Assembly (NCBI GenBank): GCA_950097015.1 | Contig: CATNEN010000008.1 | Location: forward strand, 3,472,001-3,536,000 | Direction: 5' to 3' | Origin: Macrostomum hystrix | Taxonomy: Eukaryota; Platyhelminthes; Macrostomidae | DNA length: 64,000 bases | In this document: piece by piece, positions 18,913 to 30,251 of the stretch | Layout of the letters: the number at the start of each line of letters is the position of its first letter | Numbering within the stretch: the stretch's first letter is position 1 | Program-made: the position numbers and the translations under genes | Notes under the pieces: model-generated | The model's input: only the letters and a program-made list of their open reading frames with translations | Told to the model about the DNA's origin: nothing | Database searches by the model: none

Positions 18913-19975
18913 GGCCCGCGAGTCGAGCAAAGCGACATCAAACTGCACGTTTCGTCGCATCATCTGATGTTCAGTAGCGTCCCGACGTGGATCTCTGCTA
19001 AAGATACTATCAGATTGCGTCATGCTCCCCGGTGTGAGTGGTCGGAGGGGACCCCGGCCTTCCTAGCCGCGTATTATTTAGCACGTACTTTACTGTATGT
19101 TCGTTTGGTGTAGGGTTTACTTGTACCGTATGTGTTCGTATGTACTAAACCTGGCATTCTGGGAGGGTGGACACGGGCCGCCTCTGCCGGCAGGTACAAG
19201 GCATCATCGCAGCCCCATGCCTGGTAACATCACTTCCCTGGCTGCAACGCCGCTCGGCCTGCGACGTCAACACCTTGCCTGCGATGCCATCGGACTGCCT
19301 GCGACGTCAGCGCACTGCCGGCGACGCCATCGCACTGTCTGCGGAGCCAGCGCCCTGCCTGCGACGTCAGCGCAATGCCTGCGACTCTAGCAATCCTGCG
19401 ACGACAGCGTATGCCCGCGAGGTCAGTGCTCTGCCGAGGTCGCCTGCGCCGGCAGCGACGGCTGCCCGGCCTGTGACGTCAACACCTTGCCTGCGATGCC
19501 ATCGGCCTGCCTGCGATGTTAGCGCACTGCCGGCGACGTCAGCGCACTGTCTGCGACGCCACCGCCCTGCCTGGGACGCCGGCGTGCGCCTGCGATGTCA
19601 GTGCTCTGCCGAAGTCGCCTGCGCCGGCTGCAACGGCTGCTCGGTCTGCGACGTCAGCGCCTTGCCTGCGGTGCCAGCACACTGTCTGCGACGTCAGCGC
19701 CGTGCCTGCGACGGCTGCCCTGGCTGCGACCACAGCGCTCTGCTATCAGCGCCGAGGCCGGTGACGTCAGTGCCCGGTCCGCGACGTCGGTACATAGCCT
19801 AGACGTGCGTCCCTACAGTCTTGCCGCGCTCTGCCAACCCCAGTGCCTCCCTGTCCAGTGCCAGTAACTTTCGTTTCGTTCCTTTTGTTTACATTTAAAT
19901 TTCGGTCGGTCGACGTCGTTTATCCCAGTGTCTTCTTTTCCCAGTTTCATCCTTATGCGTGTATTTTGCTTTTTT
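18913..19975 (+). other. 3' noncoding region with GACGTC-rich repeats, copy 1
   Basis: Between the pol stop and the polypurine tract lies just over 1 kb. From about 19215 to 19795 it is a degenerate, roughly 20-bp repeat of the type GCCTGCGACGTCAGCGCACT, with longer block duplication (GTCAACACCTTGCCTGCGAT appears twice). It has many GACGTC palindromes, two inside a full TGACGTCA (19474-19481, 19762-19769). A 211-codon frame (19167-19802) covers it, but its composition follows the repeat and it has no domain, so I treat it as noncoding. Confidence 0.75.
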
Positions 19976-19987
19976 AGGAGGGGAGGA
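19976..19987 (+). other. Polypurine tract, copy 1
   Basis: AGGAGGGGAGGA directly precedes the 3' LTR, after a run of T. It is the usual primer site for plus-strand DNA synthesis. Confidence 0.88.
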
Positions 19988-20676
19988 TGTGGTGCCGGTG
20001 TCTCTGGCCTTGTGGTTTTGTTAGGCCTTCCTCACCCAGCGCCGTCTTGGCTCAGAGTGCCCGGTGCCGCCATCTGATTGGCTGGGCGCGGGCATTGTGT
20101 GCCTATCCTACCCCAGCCCTGCGTGGCTTTGCCCTCACGCCAATCAGCTCTGCGTAGCTTTGCCCGTCCACCCGTCCAGCGCGTACAACCCTACCCCCCA
20201 GCGCGCTGTAGGCTTTGTTTGTGCTCCGCCCCTGTCTGCCCCCTTGTCAGCCCTTAAGGTATCGTTTTCTGCCCGGGCCAAGGCTACCTCTCTCCCCCTT
20301 GCGAACTTTAAAAGATCGTGCCGTAAAGACGGTCTCTTACGGCGAAGGCTCAATTTATTGCATAGCGAAGTGATTATTGAATAGTGATTCCGAGTGCATG
20401 GTTTATTAAAGTGCAAAAATTGCCGACAAATACATTCAGCGTCATCCTGCCATCCTATCGTGCGTCCCGACCGGTAAGCACTGTATTTGTGTCTGTCCTT
20501 TCGGGGTGCCAGGTCCGCACGGAGTACTGTAATAATCTTAGAAGTACTGTGTGAGCGTCCTAACGCCACCAGTCCCTGACTGCAACAGAGCGTCCTAACG
20601 CCTGATTCAGTGATCGATAATATTTTACTTAATAGGGCTGTGGGCCGGGGATCTCAAACCGACCACTGTCACTACA
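19988..20676 (+). repeat. 3' LTR, retrotransposon copy 1
   Basis: The 689-bp LTR starts TGTGGTGCC, ends CACTACA and is followed by the right target copy GAAT (20677-20680). The polyadenylation signal ATTAAA is at 20405-20410 and the spliced-leader-like block at 20322-20365. Confidence 0.95.
20322..20365 (+). other. Spliced-leader-like sequence, 3' LTR of copy 1
   Basis: Same sequence as in the 5' LTR. Here it would start R at the 3' end of the genomic RNA, so the leader-like block would be present at both RNA ends and serve as the strand-transfer homology. Confidence 0.7.
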
Positions 20677-22172
20677 GAATATAGGATTGGGGGCGGATGA
20701 ATATAGGATTGGGGCGGATGAATCTAGGACTCGGGGGGCGGACGAATCTAGGATTGGGGGGCGGATGAATCTAGGATTAGAGGCGTATGAATCTAGGATT
20801 GGGGGCGGAGGAATCTAGGATTAGAGGCGTATAAATCTAGGACTGTGGGGGGCGGATGAATCTAGGATTTAGGGGCGGATGAATCTAGGATTGGGGGGCC
20901 GGATAAATCTATTATTTTAGGGCGGATGAATTTAGGATTGGGGGCGAATGAATCTAGGATTGGGGGGGGGCGGATGAATCTAGGATTGGGGGCGGATGAA
21001 TTTAGGATTGGGAGGGCGGATGAATCTAGGATTGGGAGGGCGGATAAATCTATTATTTTAGGGCGGATGAATTTAGGATTGGGGGCGGATGAATTTAGGA
21101 TTGGGGGTGGATGAATCTAGGACTGGAGGCGGATGAATCTAGGATTGGGAGGGCGGATAAATCTATTATTTTAGGGCGGATGAATCTAGGATTGGGGGCG
21201 GATGAATCTAGGATTGGGGTCCGATGAATCTAGGATTGAGGGCGGATGAATGTAGGATTGGGGGGCGGATGAATATAGGATTGGGGGGGCGGATAAATCT
21301 ATTATTTTAGGGCGTATGAATCTAGGATTGGGGGGCGGATGAATCTAGGATTGGGAGGGCAGATAAATCTATTATTTTAGGGTGGATGAATTTAGGATTG
21401 GGGGTGGATGAATCTGGACTGGAGGCGGATGAATCTAGGATTGGGGGGCGGATAAATCTATTATTTTAGGGCGTATGAATCTAGGATTGGGGGGCGGATG
21501 AATCTAGGATTGGGAGGGCGGATAAATCTATTATTTTAGGGTGGATGAATTTAGGATTGGGGGTGGATGAATCTAGGACTGGAGGCGGATGAATCTAGGA
21601 TTGGGGGGCGGATAAATCTATTATTTTAGGGCGGATGAATCTAGGATTGGGGGCGGATGAATCTAGGATTGGGGTCGGATGAATCTAGGATTGAGGGCGG
21701 ATGAATCTAGGATTGGGGGGCGGATGAATATAGGATTGGGGGGCGGATAAATCTATTATTTTAGGGCGGATGAATCTAGGATTGGGGGCGGATGAATCTA
21801 GGATTGGGAGGGCGGATAAATCTATTATTTTAGGGTGGATGAATTTAGGATTGGGGGTGGATGAATCTAGGACTGGGGGGCGGATGAATTTAGGATTGGG
21901 GGCGGATGAATCTAGGACTGGGGGGCGGATGAATCTAGGATTGGGGGGGCGGATAAATCTATTATTTTAGGGCGGATGAATGTAGGATTGGGGGCGGATG
22001 AATCTAGGATTGGGGGGCGGATGAATCTAGGATTGGGGGGACGGATGAATCTAGGATTGGGGTCGGATGAATCTAGGATTGAGGGCGGATGAATCTAGGA
22101 TTGAGGGCGGATGAATCTAGGATTGGGGGGCGGATGAATCTAGGTTTGGGGGGGGGCGGATAAATCTAGGAT
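20677..22172. repeat. Right part of intron C-D array, unit 2
   Basis: The G-rich GGATGAATCTAGGATTG array resumes at the GAAT target copy (20677-20680) and runs to just before exon D. It includes several GGATAAATCTATTATTTTAG variant units at higher-order spacing. Small reading frames in it reflect only the near-21-bp period. Confidence 0.92.
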
Positions 22173-22212
22173 CGAAGGACAGTTCAGGGCCAAAATCTAG
22201 GCGATCTCCTAG

Positions 22213-22536
22213 TCGCTGACTCAGTTCACAAACGCACCGTCGAGTTGGAATCCGGTGGGAACCCTCCGTCCCATCGGCCAGGTGCTGACGAATGACGCCG
22301 GAGTGCCACTGACAACCGAGGAGCGCCTCACGGAGCTGGTCGCTGTGCTCCGCAGGGCCTGCCAACTGGCTGGTCGCGACCTGTCTGTGCGGCTGGCCGA
22401 CCGGCTGGCATTCCGTTGCCATGGCAACAGCAAGCCGGCCTGCCAGGTGGATGTAAGGCAGGCAGATGCTGGCGGCGGTGGTCCCAGACTAACAAAAAGT
22501 CCAGCCGGAGCTGGGGTTCTGCAGCTGCAGCTCTGA
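22213..22536 (+). CDS. Class I myosin exon D, unit 2
   Basis: This copy codes for the same protein as exon D of unit 1, with the GATCTCCTAG acceptor and TGA stop preserved. The exon C-D intron of this unit is over 9.4 kb because of the element. Confidence 0.8.
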   Translation, partial: SLTQFTNAPSSWNPVGTLRPIGQVLTNDAGVPLTTEERLTELVAVLRRACQLAGRDLSVRLADRLAFRCHGNSKPACQVDVRQADAGGGGPRLTKSPAGAGVLQLQL

Positions 22537-23394
22537 CACAGTCTGACGTTCGGACAAATATATTGAATTGAACAATTGAATTTAAATTCGCACCAACAAT
22601 TATAACACAATGAGATTTATTTTTTTTCTGATAATGAAAGATATACATTTTACGCTCATGGTTTTTCGAGTATCTACTGAAAGTAATACTGATATTTTTA
22701 AACAAACTTGTTCAAATCGTCAAATCTAACAACGGATTCTAACCCAATTCGAATTTTTTAATGTCATAAGGCTGAGACGTTTGTGCATTATATAGCACAG
22801 CACCCAGTACTGTACGGCTAAATCATGTATTGTCTGTGTTAAGGCATAGCTATACTATACATAAAAAGTTCCATCATGCCGTTAAGTGCTTTCTAAAAAT
22901 TCCTTTAACAGTTTTTTAATATTTCGCGCAAGTTTAAAACGGCATTTTTGTTAGTCCAGCGAAATAATATAATATGCTATAGTTGATGTTCAATAACTGC
23001 TGGCTATTTTTGTAAGCTAATAAGCGGTTCATTTTCATCATTGATTATTATTGAAATCGAGTTTTATTAAACACTTTTTTAAACAATGCGAGAACCTTAT
23101 TACGCGTACAGAATTAATTATAACAAAAACAAAAAATATATTTTTTAGTCTACGTTCGTTGATTGGGCGCTGTCGCGTGTTTGCTACTACTTTTATATAT
23201 CGGATACTTTTTAAAGACGTATTGGCAGAACATTGACTTGATTGACTTGATTTTTTATATTTTTGTCATTGAATTGCTGACTGTTTATTTTCCAGTTAGT
23301 TAGGCGAACAACAGTTGAACAATGCTTGTTAAAAATGCGACTGAACTTAAAGTGAAACAAGTTGATTTGATAAGCGGACAATGCAATGAGCAAC

Positions 23395-23611
23395 GTTCAC
23401 CAGTCATTCAGCCATCACCCACCAGTCATTCAGGCATCACCCATCAGTCATTCAGGCATCACCCATCAGTCATTCAGGCATCACCCATCAGTCATTCAGG
23501 CATCACCCATCAGTCATTCAGGCATCACCCATCAGTCATTCAGGCATCACCCATCAGTCATTCAGGCATCACCCATCAGTCATTCAGCCATCACGCACCA
23601 GTCATTCAGGT
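23395..23611. repeat. 22-bp minisatellite after myosin I, unit 2
   Basis: The TCATTCAGGCATCACCCATC array has the same copy number as in unit 1. The AT-rich flank before it (22537-23394) matches 6263-7120. Confidence 0.9.
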
Positions 23612-23613
23612 CA

Positions 23614-23812
23614 TCAGTCTGCCCTAGTCGCCTCGGCGCCGCCTGTCTTCAGCTGCTGTCGCCGCATTCGCCGGAACTGCTTGGGGTCGATGCCCAGCTC
23701 CAGCAGTCGCTGCTCGCTGATCTGCAGCCTGTCATCGGATTTGGACTTCGGCTTCGACTTGTTCAGCTTCTTAGACTTCAGCTTGGCCTTGCGGAGGTCA
23801 GGCGTTGCGTCC
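23614..23812 (-). pseudogene. KRI1: KRI1 3'-end fragment, junction of units 2 and 3
   Basis: Same 199-bp tip of the KRI1 last exon, cut at exactly the same base and fused to the same myosin intron base as at 7538. Confidence 0.92.
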
Positions 23813-24178
23813 TTCAGGAAGCATTTCCATAAATGGAAACAAAAACCAAAAAACTCTTTTGCGCAGCTTCGCTTTAAGCGAAATTGCCTTGGAATAAAAC
23901 AAATAGTTTTAATTCTTTGGAGGCTCATTGCCAGCATGAAATGATTCACTAACAGCAAAGCCGCTGGTTCAACTTCGTCTCTCGCTACAAATAGATTTTC
24001 CATCGAAACATTTCTTACGAACCAGAAACCTAAAAAAGCATGTCTGTGAACCAGTAAATGAACGAAGCTGTTACCTTTGAACACTGAAATAAACCAACTT
24101 TATATCCGTAAACCCAAAAAAACTTAACCGTATTCTGTAAACCCCTAAAAAAAATATAGATAAAAAAATATACCAACA

Positions 24179-24511
24179 CCATGTCCATAAACCCAAAATA
24201 AACTGATTGTATGCCCATATTGTTATGTCCATAAACCCCAAGCAAGCCAGGCTCATGTCCATAAACCCCAAGCAAGCCAGGCTCATGTCCATAAACCCCA
24301 AGCAAGCCAGGCTTATGTCCATAAACCCCAAGCAAGCCAGGCTCATGTCCATAAACCCCAAGCAAGCCAGGCTCATGTCCATAAACCCCAAGCAAGCCCC
24401 GGCTTATGTCCATAAACCCCAAGCAAGCCAGGCTTATGTCCATAAACCCCAAGCAAGTCAGGCTTATGTCCATAAACCCCAAGCAAGCCCAGGCTTATGT
24501 CCATAAACCGC
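24179..24511. repeat. 30-bp minisatellite before exon A, unit 3
   Basis: This is the shortest of the 30-bp arrays among units 2-4, about ten CATGTCCATAAACCCCAAGC units. Confidence 0.9.
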
Positions 24512-24544
24512 CAAGTCAGCCCCGGCTCTCCACCCAATCCGCAG

Positions 24545-25064
24545 CACTGACCGGCAGCTGTCCTCGCAGTGGCCGGAGGGTGCAGAATCAGCCAATCGGG
24601 TTCAGAAGCGGCCCCCCTCAGCAGGTCTGCTGTTCAAGCAGAGCATCCAGGCTCTGGTGCAGCGGCTGGCAGGAATGCGGCCTCACTATGTCCGCTGCCT
24701 GAAGCCGAACAGTTCCAAGCAGTCCGGCATATTCGATAGTCGCCTAGTGGAACACCAGGCCCGCTACCTCAACCTGCTGGAGAGTGCCCGGGTGCGCAGG
24801 GCGGGGTTCGCGATGCGCCTGCCCTACCAGTACTTCCTGCAGAGATACAAGCTGTGCGACTCGCCCGCCGTGTGGCCGAACCCGCCGCCCGGCATGCCGC
24901 TCAGAGATGCCGCCCGAAGCATCCTGGCCAGGCTGCAGTTGGACAGTGCAGATCGGGTTCGATACGGCCTCACCAAACTGTTTGTGCGCCATGCTAGGAC
25001 CGTGTTCGCTCTGGAGCAGGCCCGGGTTCGAGCCCTGCCTGCTGTGGTCACCGTCATTCAGAAG
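24545..25064 (+). CDS. Class I myosin exon A, unit 3
   Basis: This copy codes for the same protein as exon A of unit 1, with the same splice borders. Confidence 0.8.
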
Positions 25065-25079
25065 GTATTAGAAACTGGC

Positions 25080-25770
25080 GAGATGAAAGGAGCGGGGAGA
25101 TGGAGATGAAGGGAGGGTGAGATGAAGGGACTGGCGAGAAGAAGGGACGGGGAGATAAATGGACGGGGAGATAAAGGGACGGGGAGATAAAGGGACCCGG
25201 AGATGAAGGGACGGGGATATGAAGGGACGGGGAGATAAAGGGACCGGGAGATGAAGGGACGGGGAGATGAAGGGAGGGTGAGATGAAGAGCCGGGGAGAT
25301 GAAGGGACGGGGAGATGAAGGGACGGGGAGATGAAGGGTCGGGGAGAAGAAGGGACGGGGAGATGAAGGGACGGGGAGATGAAGAGACGGGGAGATGAAG
25401 TGAGGGTGAGATGAAGGGACGGGGAGATAAAGGGACCCGGAGATGAAGGGACGGGGAGATGAAAGGGCGGGGAGATTAAGTGACGGGGAGATGAAGAGAC
25501 GGGGAGATGAAGGGAGGGTGAGATGAAGGGAGGGTGAGATGAAGGGACGTGGAGATGAAGGGAGGGTGAGATAAAGGGACGGGGAGATGAAAGGGCGGGG
25601 AGATTAAGGGACGGGGAGATGAAGAGACGGTCAGATGAAGGGACGGGGAGAGGAAGAGACGGGGAGATGAAGGGAGGGTGAGATGAAGGGACGGGGAGAT
25701 GAAGGGACGTGGAGATGAAGGGAGGGGGAGATGAAGGGAGGGGGAGATGAAGGGAGGGGGAGATAAAGAT
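25080..25770. repeat. Purine-rich minisatellite in intron A-B, unit 3
   Basis: This is the GAGATGAAGGGACGGG array. Its length is close to unit 1 but some variants match unit 2 (a GGGACCCGGAGATGAAGG unit near 25433), a mosaic that suggests exchange between units. Intron sequence to 26258 is as in unit 1. Confidence 0.9.
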
Positions 25771-26258
25771 GAAATAGGAAGACAATGATTACAATAAATA
25801 GTCATGGAGATTTTACATTTATTTAAGCAAGAGATACTTATACAGAATCCTAATTTTGTTTAAAGCAATTATATCATTTTTTATTCTTGGTTGCTTCTTT
25901 AGCGCATTCGCTCACACAAAAGGCCTCATATTTATATTTGAGCATTTAGTCAGCTGTTGCTCACCTCTCAGACGGCTGTTGTCCATTTGGAATGCCGGTT
26001 CAGCCACACCGTCACAAAAATAGCCTTGTCTAGTCATCTGTCTATTCGCATTGGGCCTGAATTGTAAACAGGCTTGTCATCTAAGCAGTTCAATAATTCG
26101 CGCTTCTCTACTCATGCCAGTAGTGCGATTAGCATTTAACTCAAAGAGAAACGAGCAGATATTTTTTTTCCAGTGAAATAGTAATTAATATGCGCACGTT
26201 ACTACTCACTAAAAGCAACTAAAAAAATACGCCACCGCCCGCCCGTGCGTTGTTCTAG

Positions 26259-26324
26259 CACTATAGAGGCCGGCTTGGCAGGATCTACTTCGCCAAGTAC
26301 AGGCTGGCCGTTTGGATTCAGGCT
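26259..26324 (+). CDS. Class I myosin exon B (IQ), unit 3
   Basis: Copy of the 66-nt IQ exon with intact splice borders. Confidence 0.8.
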
Positions 26325-26622
26325 GTAAGTAAATTCAACTCGAAGACCAAGACAGCAGATTCTTGTGCTGAAACTGCACCGTTGCTGCTGTCCGTTGATT
26401 TTTATGCCTCTCCAAGAACTGGTCTAACACCTTATTGCTTGGCTCGGTTGAATTGCACAACGGCTACCTCTGAGCCTATTTTTGTCTGCTTGTTTTGCAG
26501 CTGGTTGCTTTTAGCTGGGCACCAATTTGTAGATTTATTAGAAATCTGCCAAATTTCTTATCAACTTGTCTGTTTGTCCGGTTTTAACACATCTTCATCT
26601 ACTTCTCTTTAATATGATCTAT

Positions 26623-27274
26623 TCCGCCTTCATTTCACCCCTTTCCGTCTTGATCTCACCCCTTTCCGCTTTAATCTCACCCCTTTCCGCTTTTATCTCA
26701 CCCTTTCCGCTTTTATCTCACCCTTTCCGCCTTGATCTCACCTCTTTCTGCCTTAATCTCACCCCTTTCTACCTTAATCTCACCCCTTTCCGCCTTGATC
26801 TCACCCCTTTTCACCTTGATCTCATCCCTTTCCGCCTTGATCTCACCCCTTTTCACCTTGATCTCACCCCTTTCCGCCTTGATCTCACCCCTTTTCACCT
26901 TGATCTCACCCCTTTCCGCCTTCATCTCATATCTTTCCGCCTTCATCTCATATCTTTCCGCCTTCATCTCATATCTTTCCGCCTTGATCTCACCCCTTTT
27001 CACCTTGATCTCACCCCTTTCCGCCTTCATCTCATATCTTTCCGCCTTCATCTCATATCTTTCCGCCTTCATCTCATATCTTTCCGCCTTCATCTCATAT
27101 CTTTCCGCCTTCATCTCATATCTTTCCGCCTTCATCTCATATCTTTCCGCCTTCATCTCATATCTTTCGGCCTTCATCTCATATCTTTCCGCCTTCATCT
27201 CATATCTTTCCGCCTTCATCTCATATCTTTCCGCCTTCATCTCATATCTTTCCGCCTTCATCTCACCCTTTCTC
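26623..27274. repeat. 21-bp pyrimidine-rich minisatellite in intron B-C, unit 3
   Basis: This is the expanded CCTTCATCTCATATCTTT array; as far as I can see it is the same as in units 2 and 4, including the single TTTCGGCC variant. Confidence 0.92.
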
Positions 27275-27767
27275 ATAGTGATTCAAAATAATTTAAAGCA
27301 CTTAGATCATTACATGATTAGCCATTGCAGACAGCAAAGTAGCACTTGTTGTTGTCCTCTTTTAGTTTTTAATCCAACTTGAGCTGAATCTGGCTAAAGT
27401 GTGAATCTTTGTGCAATAATCTTCAGTTTTGAGTGAGTGCATGTGACCCTTTTCACGAGATTTTATACGAGAGTAGCTCGTTGTTTTAATTTTTTTAAAT
27501 CCGTGCGATAAAAGCAAAAAGTTACAATATTTGTAATTCTGCAGTTAAAAAATAATCTATTGTTCAAGCATGTTTATACTAGTTTAGTAATTAATAATTA
27601 ATGAGGAGTCCGTCCCGTTTAAATTCTGTGGAGACTGAAGATTCCTTGCGTCCTACTATAAGTAGCGCTATTCGGTGATAATTATTTTAACTGAAAAAAG
27701 AAAAAATACTTTTTTGCCCTACTGTCAGTAGTGCATCGCGGAAATCATTACCTCTTTTTATTCCCAG

Positions 27768-28412
27768 CGAGTGCGCGGCCTCCTAGCCAGAATTCGCTAT
27801 CAACGCCTGCGCGCCGCCTGGACCATCGCCGTGCGCTATCGCCGCTACCGGATTAGAGCCCACATTCTTCGCGTCTGCGCCGCCTTCGCCGGAGTTGGCC
27901 AGCGTCGCGATCTCGGTCGCGGCGTCGAATGGCCTCGTGGGGAGCCTCCGGCCCTGGCCGGCCTGCTGGCCCAGCTGCGCCGGGTCCAAAACCGCTGGCG
28001 AGCCGAGCGCATGCTGGCCTCGATTCCCAGGCACGAGAGGCCGGAATTCCGGCTCAAACTGGCCAGCTGCGAGCTGCTGCTTGGCACCGACCGGCTGAGG
28101 GCCGGCCTGCCGCGCCGTTGGCTCGGCGAGTACCAGCTGCCCAGGCCGAGGGCGGCTGCCAAGATGCCGGGCCAGCTGCTGTTCTCCCACCCGGTTCTGA
28201 AGGCCGAGCGCGGCGGCGGCTTCAAGTTGACCCGGCGGTGCCTCCTCATCAGCGGCCTGGGCGTTGCCAAGGCGGATCAGAACGGCGCCGCCCTGATTGG
28301 CCCAGTGCGCCAGTTGTCCGGCCTGGCCTGGGTGTCCCTGACTCGGCTGGCCACCGATCCCACCGTCTGCCTGGCGTTCGATGGCCGCGGCTCCGGTGGC
28401 GACCTTCTCATG
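27768..28412 (+). CDS. Class I myosin exon C (IQ2 and TH1), unit 3
   Basis: The frame is open, with both silent changes of unit 2 and an additional silent GGT-to-GGC (around 28215) shared with unit 4. The splice borders are preserved. Confidence 0.8.
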
Positions 28413-28428
28413 GTGAGATTCAGTGGCA

Positions 28429-28490
28429 TTGGGGGCGGATAAATCTAGGATTTGAGGGCGGATGAATCTAGGATTTGAGGGCGGATGAAT
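28429..28490. repeat. Left stub of intron C-D array, unit 3
   Basis: Same stub as in unit 2, ending in the target copy GAAT at 28487-28490. Confidence 0.9.
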
Positions 28491-29180
28491 TGTGGTGCCG
28501 GTGTCTCTGGCCTTGTGGTTTTGTTAGGCCTTCCTCACCCAGCGCCGTCTTGGCTGCCCGGTGCCCAGTGCCGCCATCTGATTGGCTGGGCGCGGGCATT
28601 GTGTGCCTATCCTACCCCAGCCCTGCGTGGCTTTGCCCTCACGCCAATCAGCTCTGCGTAGCTTTGCCCGTCCACCCGTCCAGCGCGTACAACCCTACCC
28701 CCCAGCGCGCTGTAGGCTTTGTTTGTGCTCCGCCCCTGTCTGCCCCCTTGTCAGCCCTTAAGGTATCGTTTTCTGCCCGGGCCAAGGCTACCTCTCTCCC
28801 CCTTGCGAACTTTAAAAGATCGTGCCGTAAAGACGGTCTCTTACGGCGAAGGCTCAATTTATTGCATAGCGAAGTGATTATTGAATAGTGATTCCGAGTG
28901 CATGGTTTATTAAAGTGCAAAAATTGCCGACAAATACATTCAGCGTCATCCTGCCATCCTATCGTGCGTCCCGACCGGTAAGCACTGTATTTGTGTCTGT
29001 CCTTTCGGGGTGCCAGGTCCGCACGGAGTACTGTAATAATCTTAGAAGTACTGTGTGAGCGTCCTAACGCCACCAGTCCCTGACTGCAACAGAGCGTCCT
29101 AACGCCTGATTCAGTGATCGATAATATTTTACTTAATAGGGCTGTGGGCCGGGGATCTCAAACCGACCACTGTCACTACA
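28491..29180 (+). repeat. 5' LTR, retrotransposon copy 2
   Basis: 690 bp, TG...CA, with the same U3, R and U5 signals as copy 1. Confidence 0.95.
28826..28869 (+). other. Spliced-leader-like sequence, 5' LTR of copy 2
   Basis: Identical to 13162-13205, with the TTTAAAA box at 28811-28817 ahead of it. Confidence 0.7.
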
Positions 29181-29183
29181 AAT

Positions 29184-29201
29184 TGGCGCCCGAACGGGGA
29201 C
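29184..29201 (+). other. Primer binding site (tRNA-Lys type), copy 2
   Basis: TGGCGCCCGAACGGGGAC, three bases after the LTR end, as in copy 1. Confidence 0.8.
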
Positions 29202-29342
29202 ACGGTCCCTCATTACCGATAGCAACTATTTGTCTCAGCGAGCATCAAGCGGCCTCATTCAGCATCAACTGGGTCAACGAGAGTGCCAGCTATTGTTCTC
29301 TGTCTAGACTCACCTACGCCTAGCCTGACAGAACTTTAAGTC

Positions 29343-30251
29343 ATGGGAGATCAAGCCATGGACGATCTGATCAACGCGCTGGCCACGCGCCTTAGGGCCA
29401 ACGCGGAACGCACAGCGCCGAGAATTCCGAAGCCGCCCAAGTACGTCCCATCGATGAACTTCAACTTGTGGCTGCAAAATTTCAACGAGTACTGCGGGAT
29501 GGTCGACATTGAAGAAGGAGACCGAAGGCCACACCTAATCAGCCTCCTTGATCTCACAACGGCATACGCCGCAGTAGACAAATTGGACCTCCCGGACGAT
29601 CTTGAATACGGAGAATTTACGGCGAGGCTCGTAGCCCGATTCACCATGAACAGGACGGTGCAGGACTACCGCTTCGAGCTTTCGAACCGTGACCAGCTAG
29701 ATAAAGAGGCTGTCGAAACCTACGGAGACGAGCTGTTGGAGCTGGCCCGCAACGCCTTCCCCACTGCAGACGCAGACACTAGGACCGAGCTGGCAAAGGA
29801 CAGATTCTTGAAGGGTGTCCGAGTGTCCGACACCGTGCGAGAGAGGCTCTACCTGCAACAGCCGACCGACCTCGCGGAGGCCATTCGGACAGTACGACAG
29901 CTGGAGGCCGCGCAGAGGGCATCTTCAGCACAGTCTAGAACGAGACCCAGAGCCGGACTGAATGTTCTGGCTGCAGAGACACCGGCCACCGCTCTGGACA
30001 AAGAAGAGGAGCTGCGCCTGCTGCGTCAGCAGGTGAAGACAATGGAGGAGAAAATACAACGCATGGAAAGAAACCAGGCGCAGTCAACTCAAGCGGCACG
30101 ACCAGAGGCGCGAGTAAACCAGACCGGCCCTTCGAATCCAAAACAACGCAACGGCGTCACGTGCTACCGTTGCGGCGAGGTCGGACACCTGTCGTTCCAG
30201 TGCCAGAATTCGGGAAAAGACAGGAGGGGCCCACGTCCTGGAGGCAACTGA
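29343..30251 (+). CDS. gag: gag polyprotein, retrotransposon copy 2
   Basis: The 302 residues are identical to gag of copy 1, including the CCHC zinc knuckle, with the same overlap with pol and the same GGGAAAA heptamer. Confidence 0.93.
   Translation: MGDQAMDDLINALATRLRANAERTAPRIPKPPKYVPSMNFNLWLQNFNEYCGMVDIEEGDRRPHLISLLDLTTAYAAVDKLDLPDDLEYGEFTARLVARFTMNRTVQDYRFELSNRDQLDKEAVETYGDELLELARNAFPTADADTRTELAKDRFLKGVRVSDTVRERLYLQQPTDLAEAIRTVRQLEAAQRASSAQSRTRPRAGLNVLAAETPATALDKEEELRLLRQQVKTMEEKIQRMERNQAQSTQAARPEARVNQTGPSNPKQRNGVTCYRCGEVGHLSFQCQNSGKDRRGPRPGGN

Larger units (their letters stand above)
12827..20676 (+). mobile_element. Ty3/gypsy LTR retrotransposon, copy 1
   Basis: This is a complete element in the same orientation as the myosin gene: 5' LTR 12827-13516, primer binding site 13520-13537, gag 13679-14587, pol 14497-18912 in the -1 frame, a GC-rich noncoding 3' region, polypurine tract 19976-19987 and 3' LTR 19988-20676. 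The LTRs start TG and end CA, and GAAT flanks both ends. The pol order protease, reverse transcriptase, RNase H, integrase places it in Ty3/gypsy (Metaviridae). There is no envelope-like frame. Both frames are open and the LTRs differ at essentially one block, so it inserted recently. I cannot assign a clade. Confidence 0.96.
7539..23812 (+). repeat. Segmental tandem duplication, unit 2 (with LTR retrotransposon)
   Basis: The second direct repeat is 16274 bp; without the 7850-bp element and its 4-bp target duplication it would be about 8.4 kb. The extra length over unit 1 is mostly array expansion (30-bp array 7909-8817; B-C array 10959-11610). The left edge is the fusion of KRI1 coding sequence (GCGTTGCGTCC) to the myosin intron (TTCAGGAAGC). 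Confidence 0.93.

Noticed and set aside
19167-19802. 211-codon frame in the retrotransposon 3' region (possible extra protein)
   Set aside because: Its residues follow the GC-rich repeat unit and no domain or signal peptide is visible; overlapping frames are equally open.
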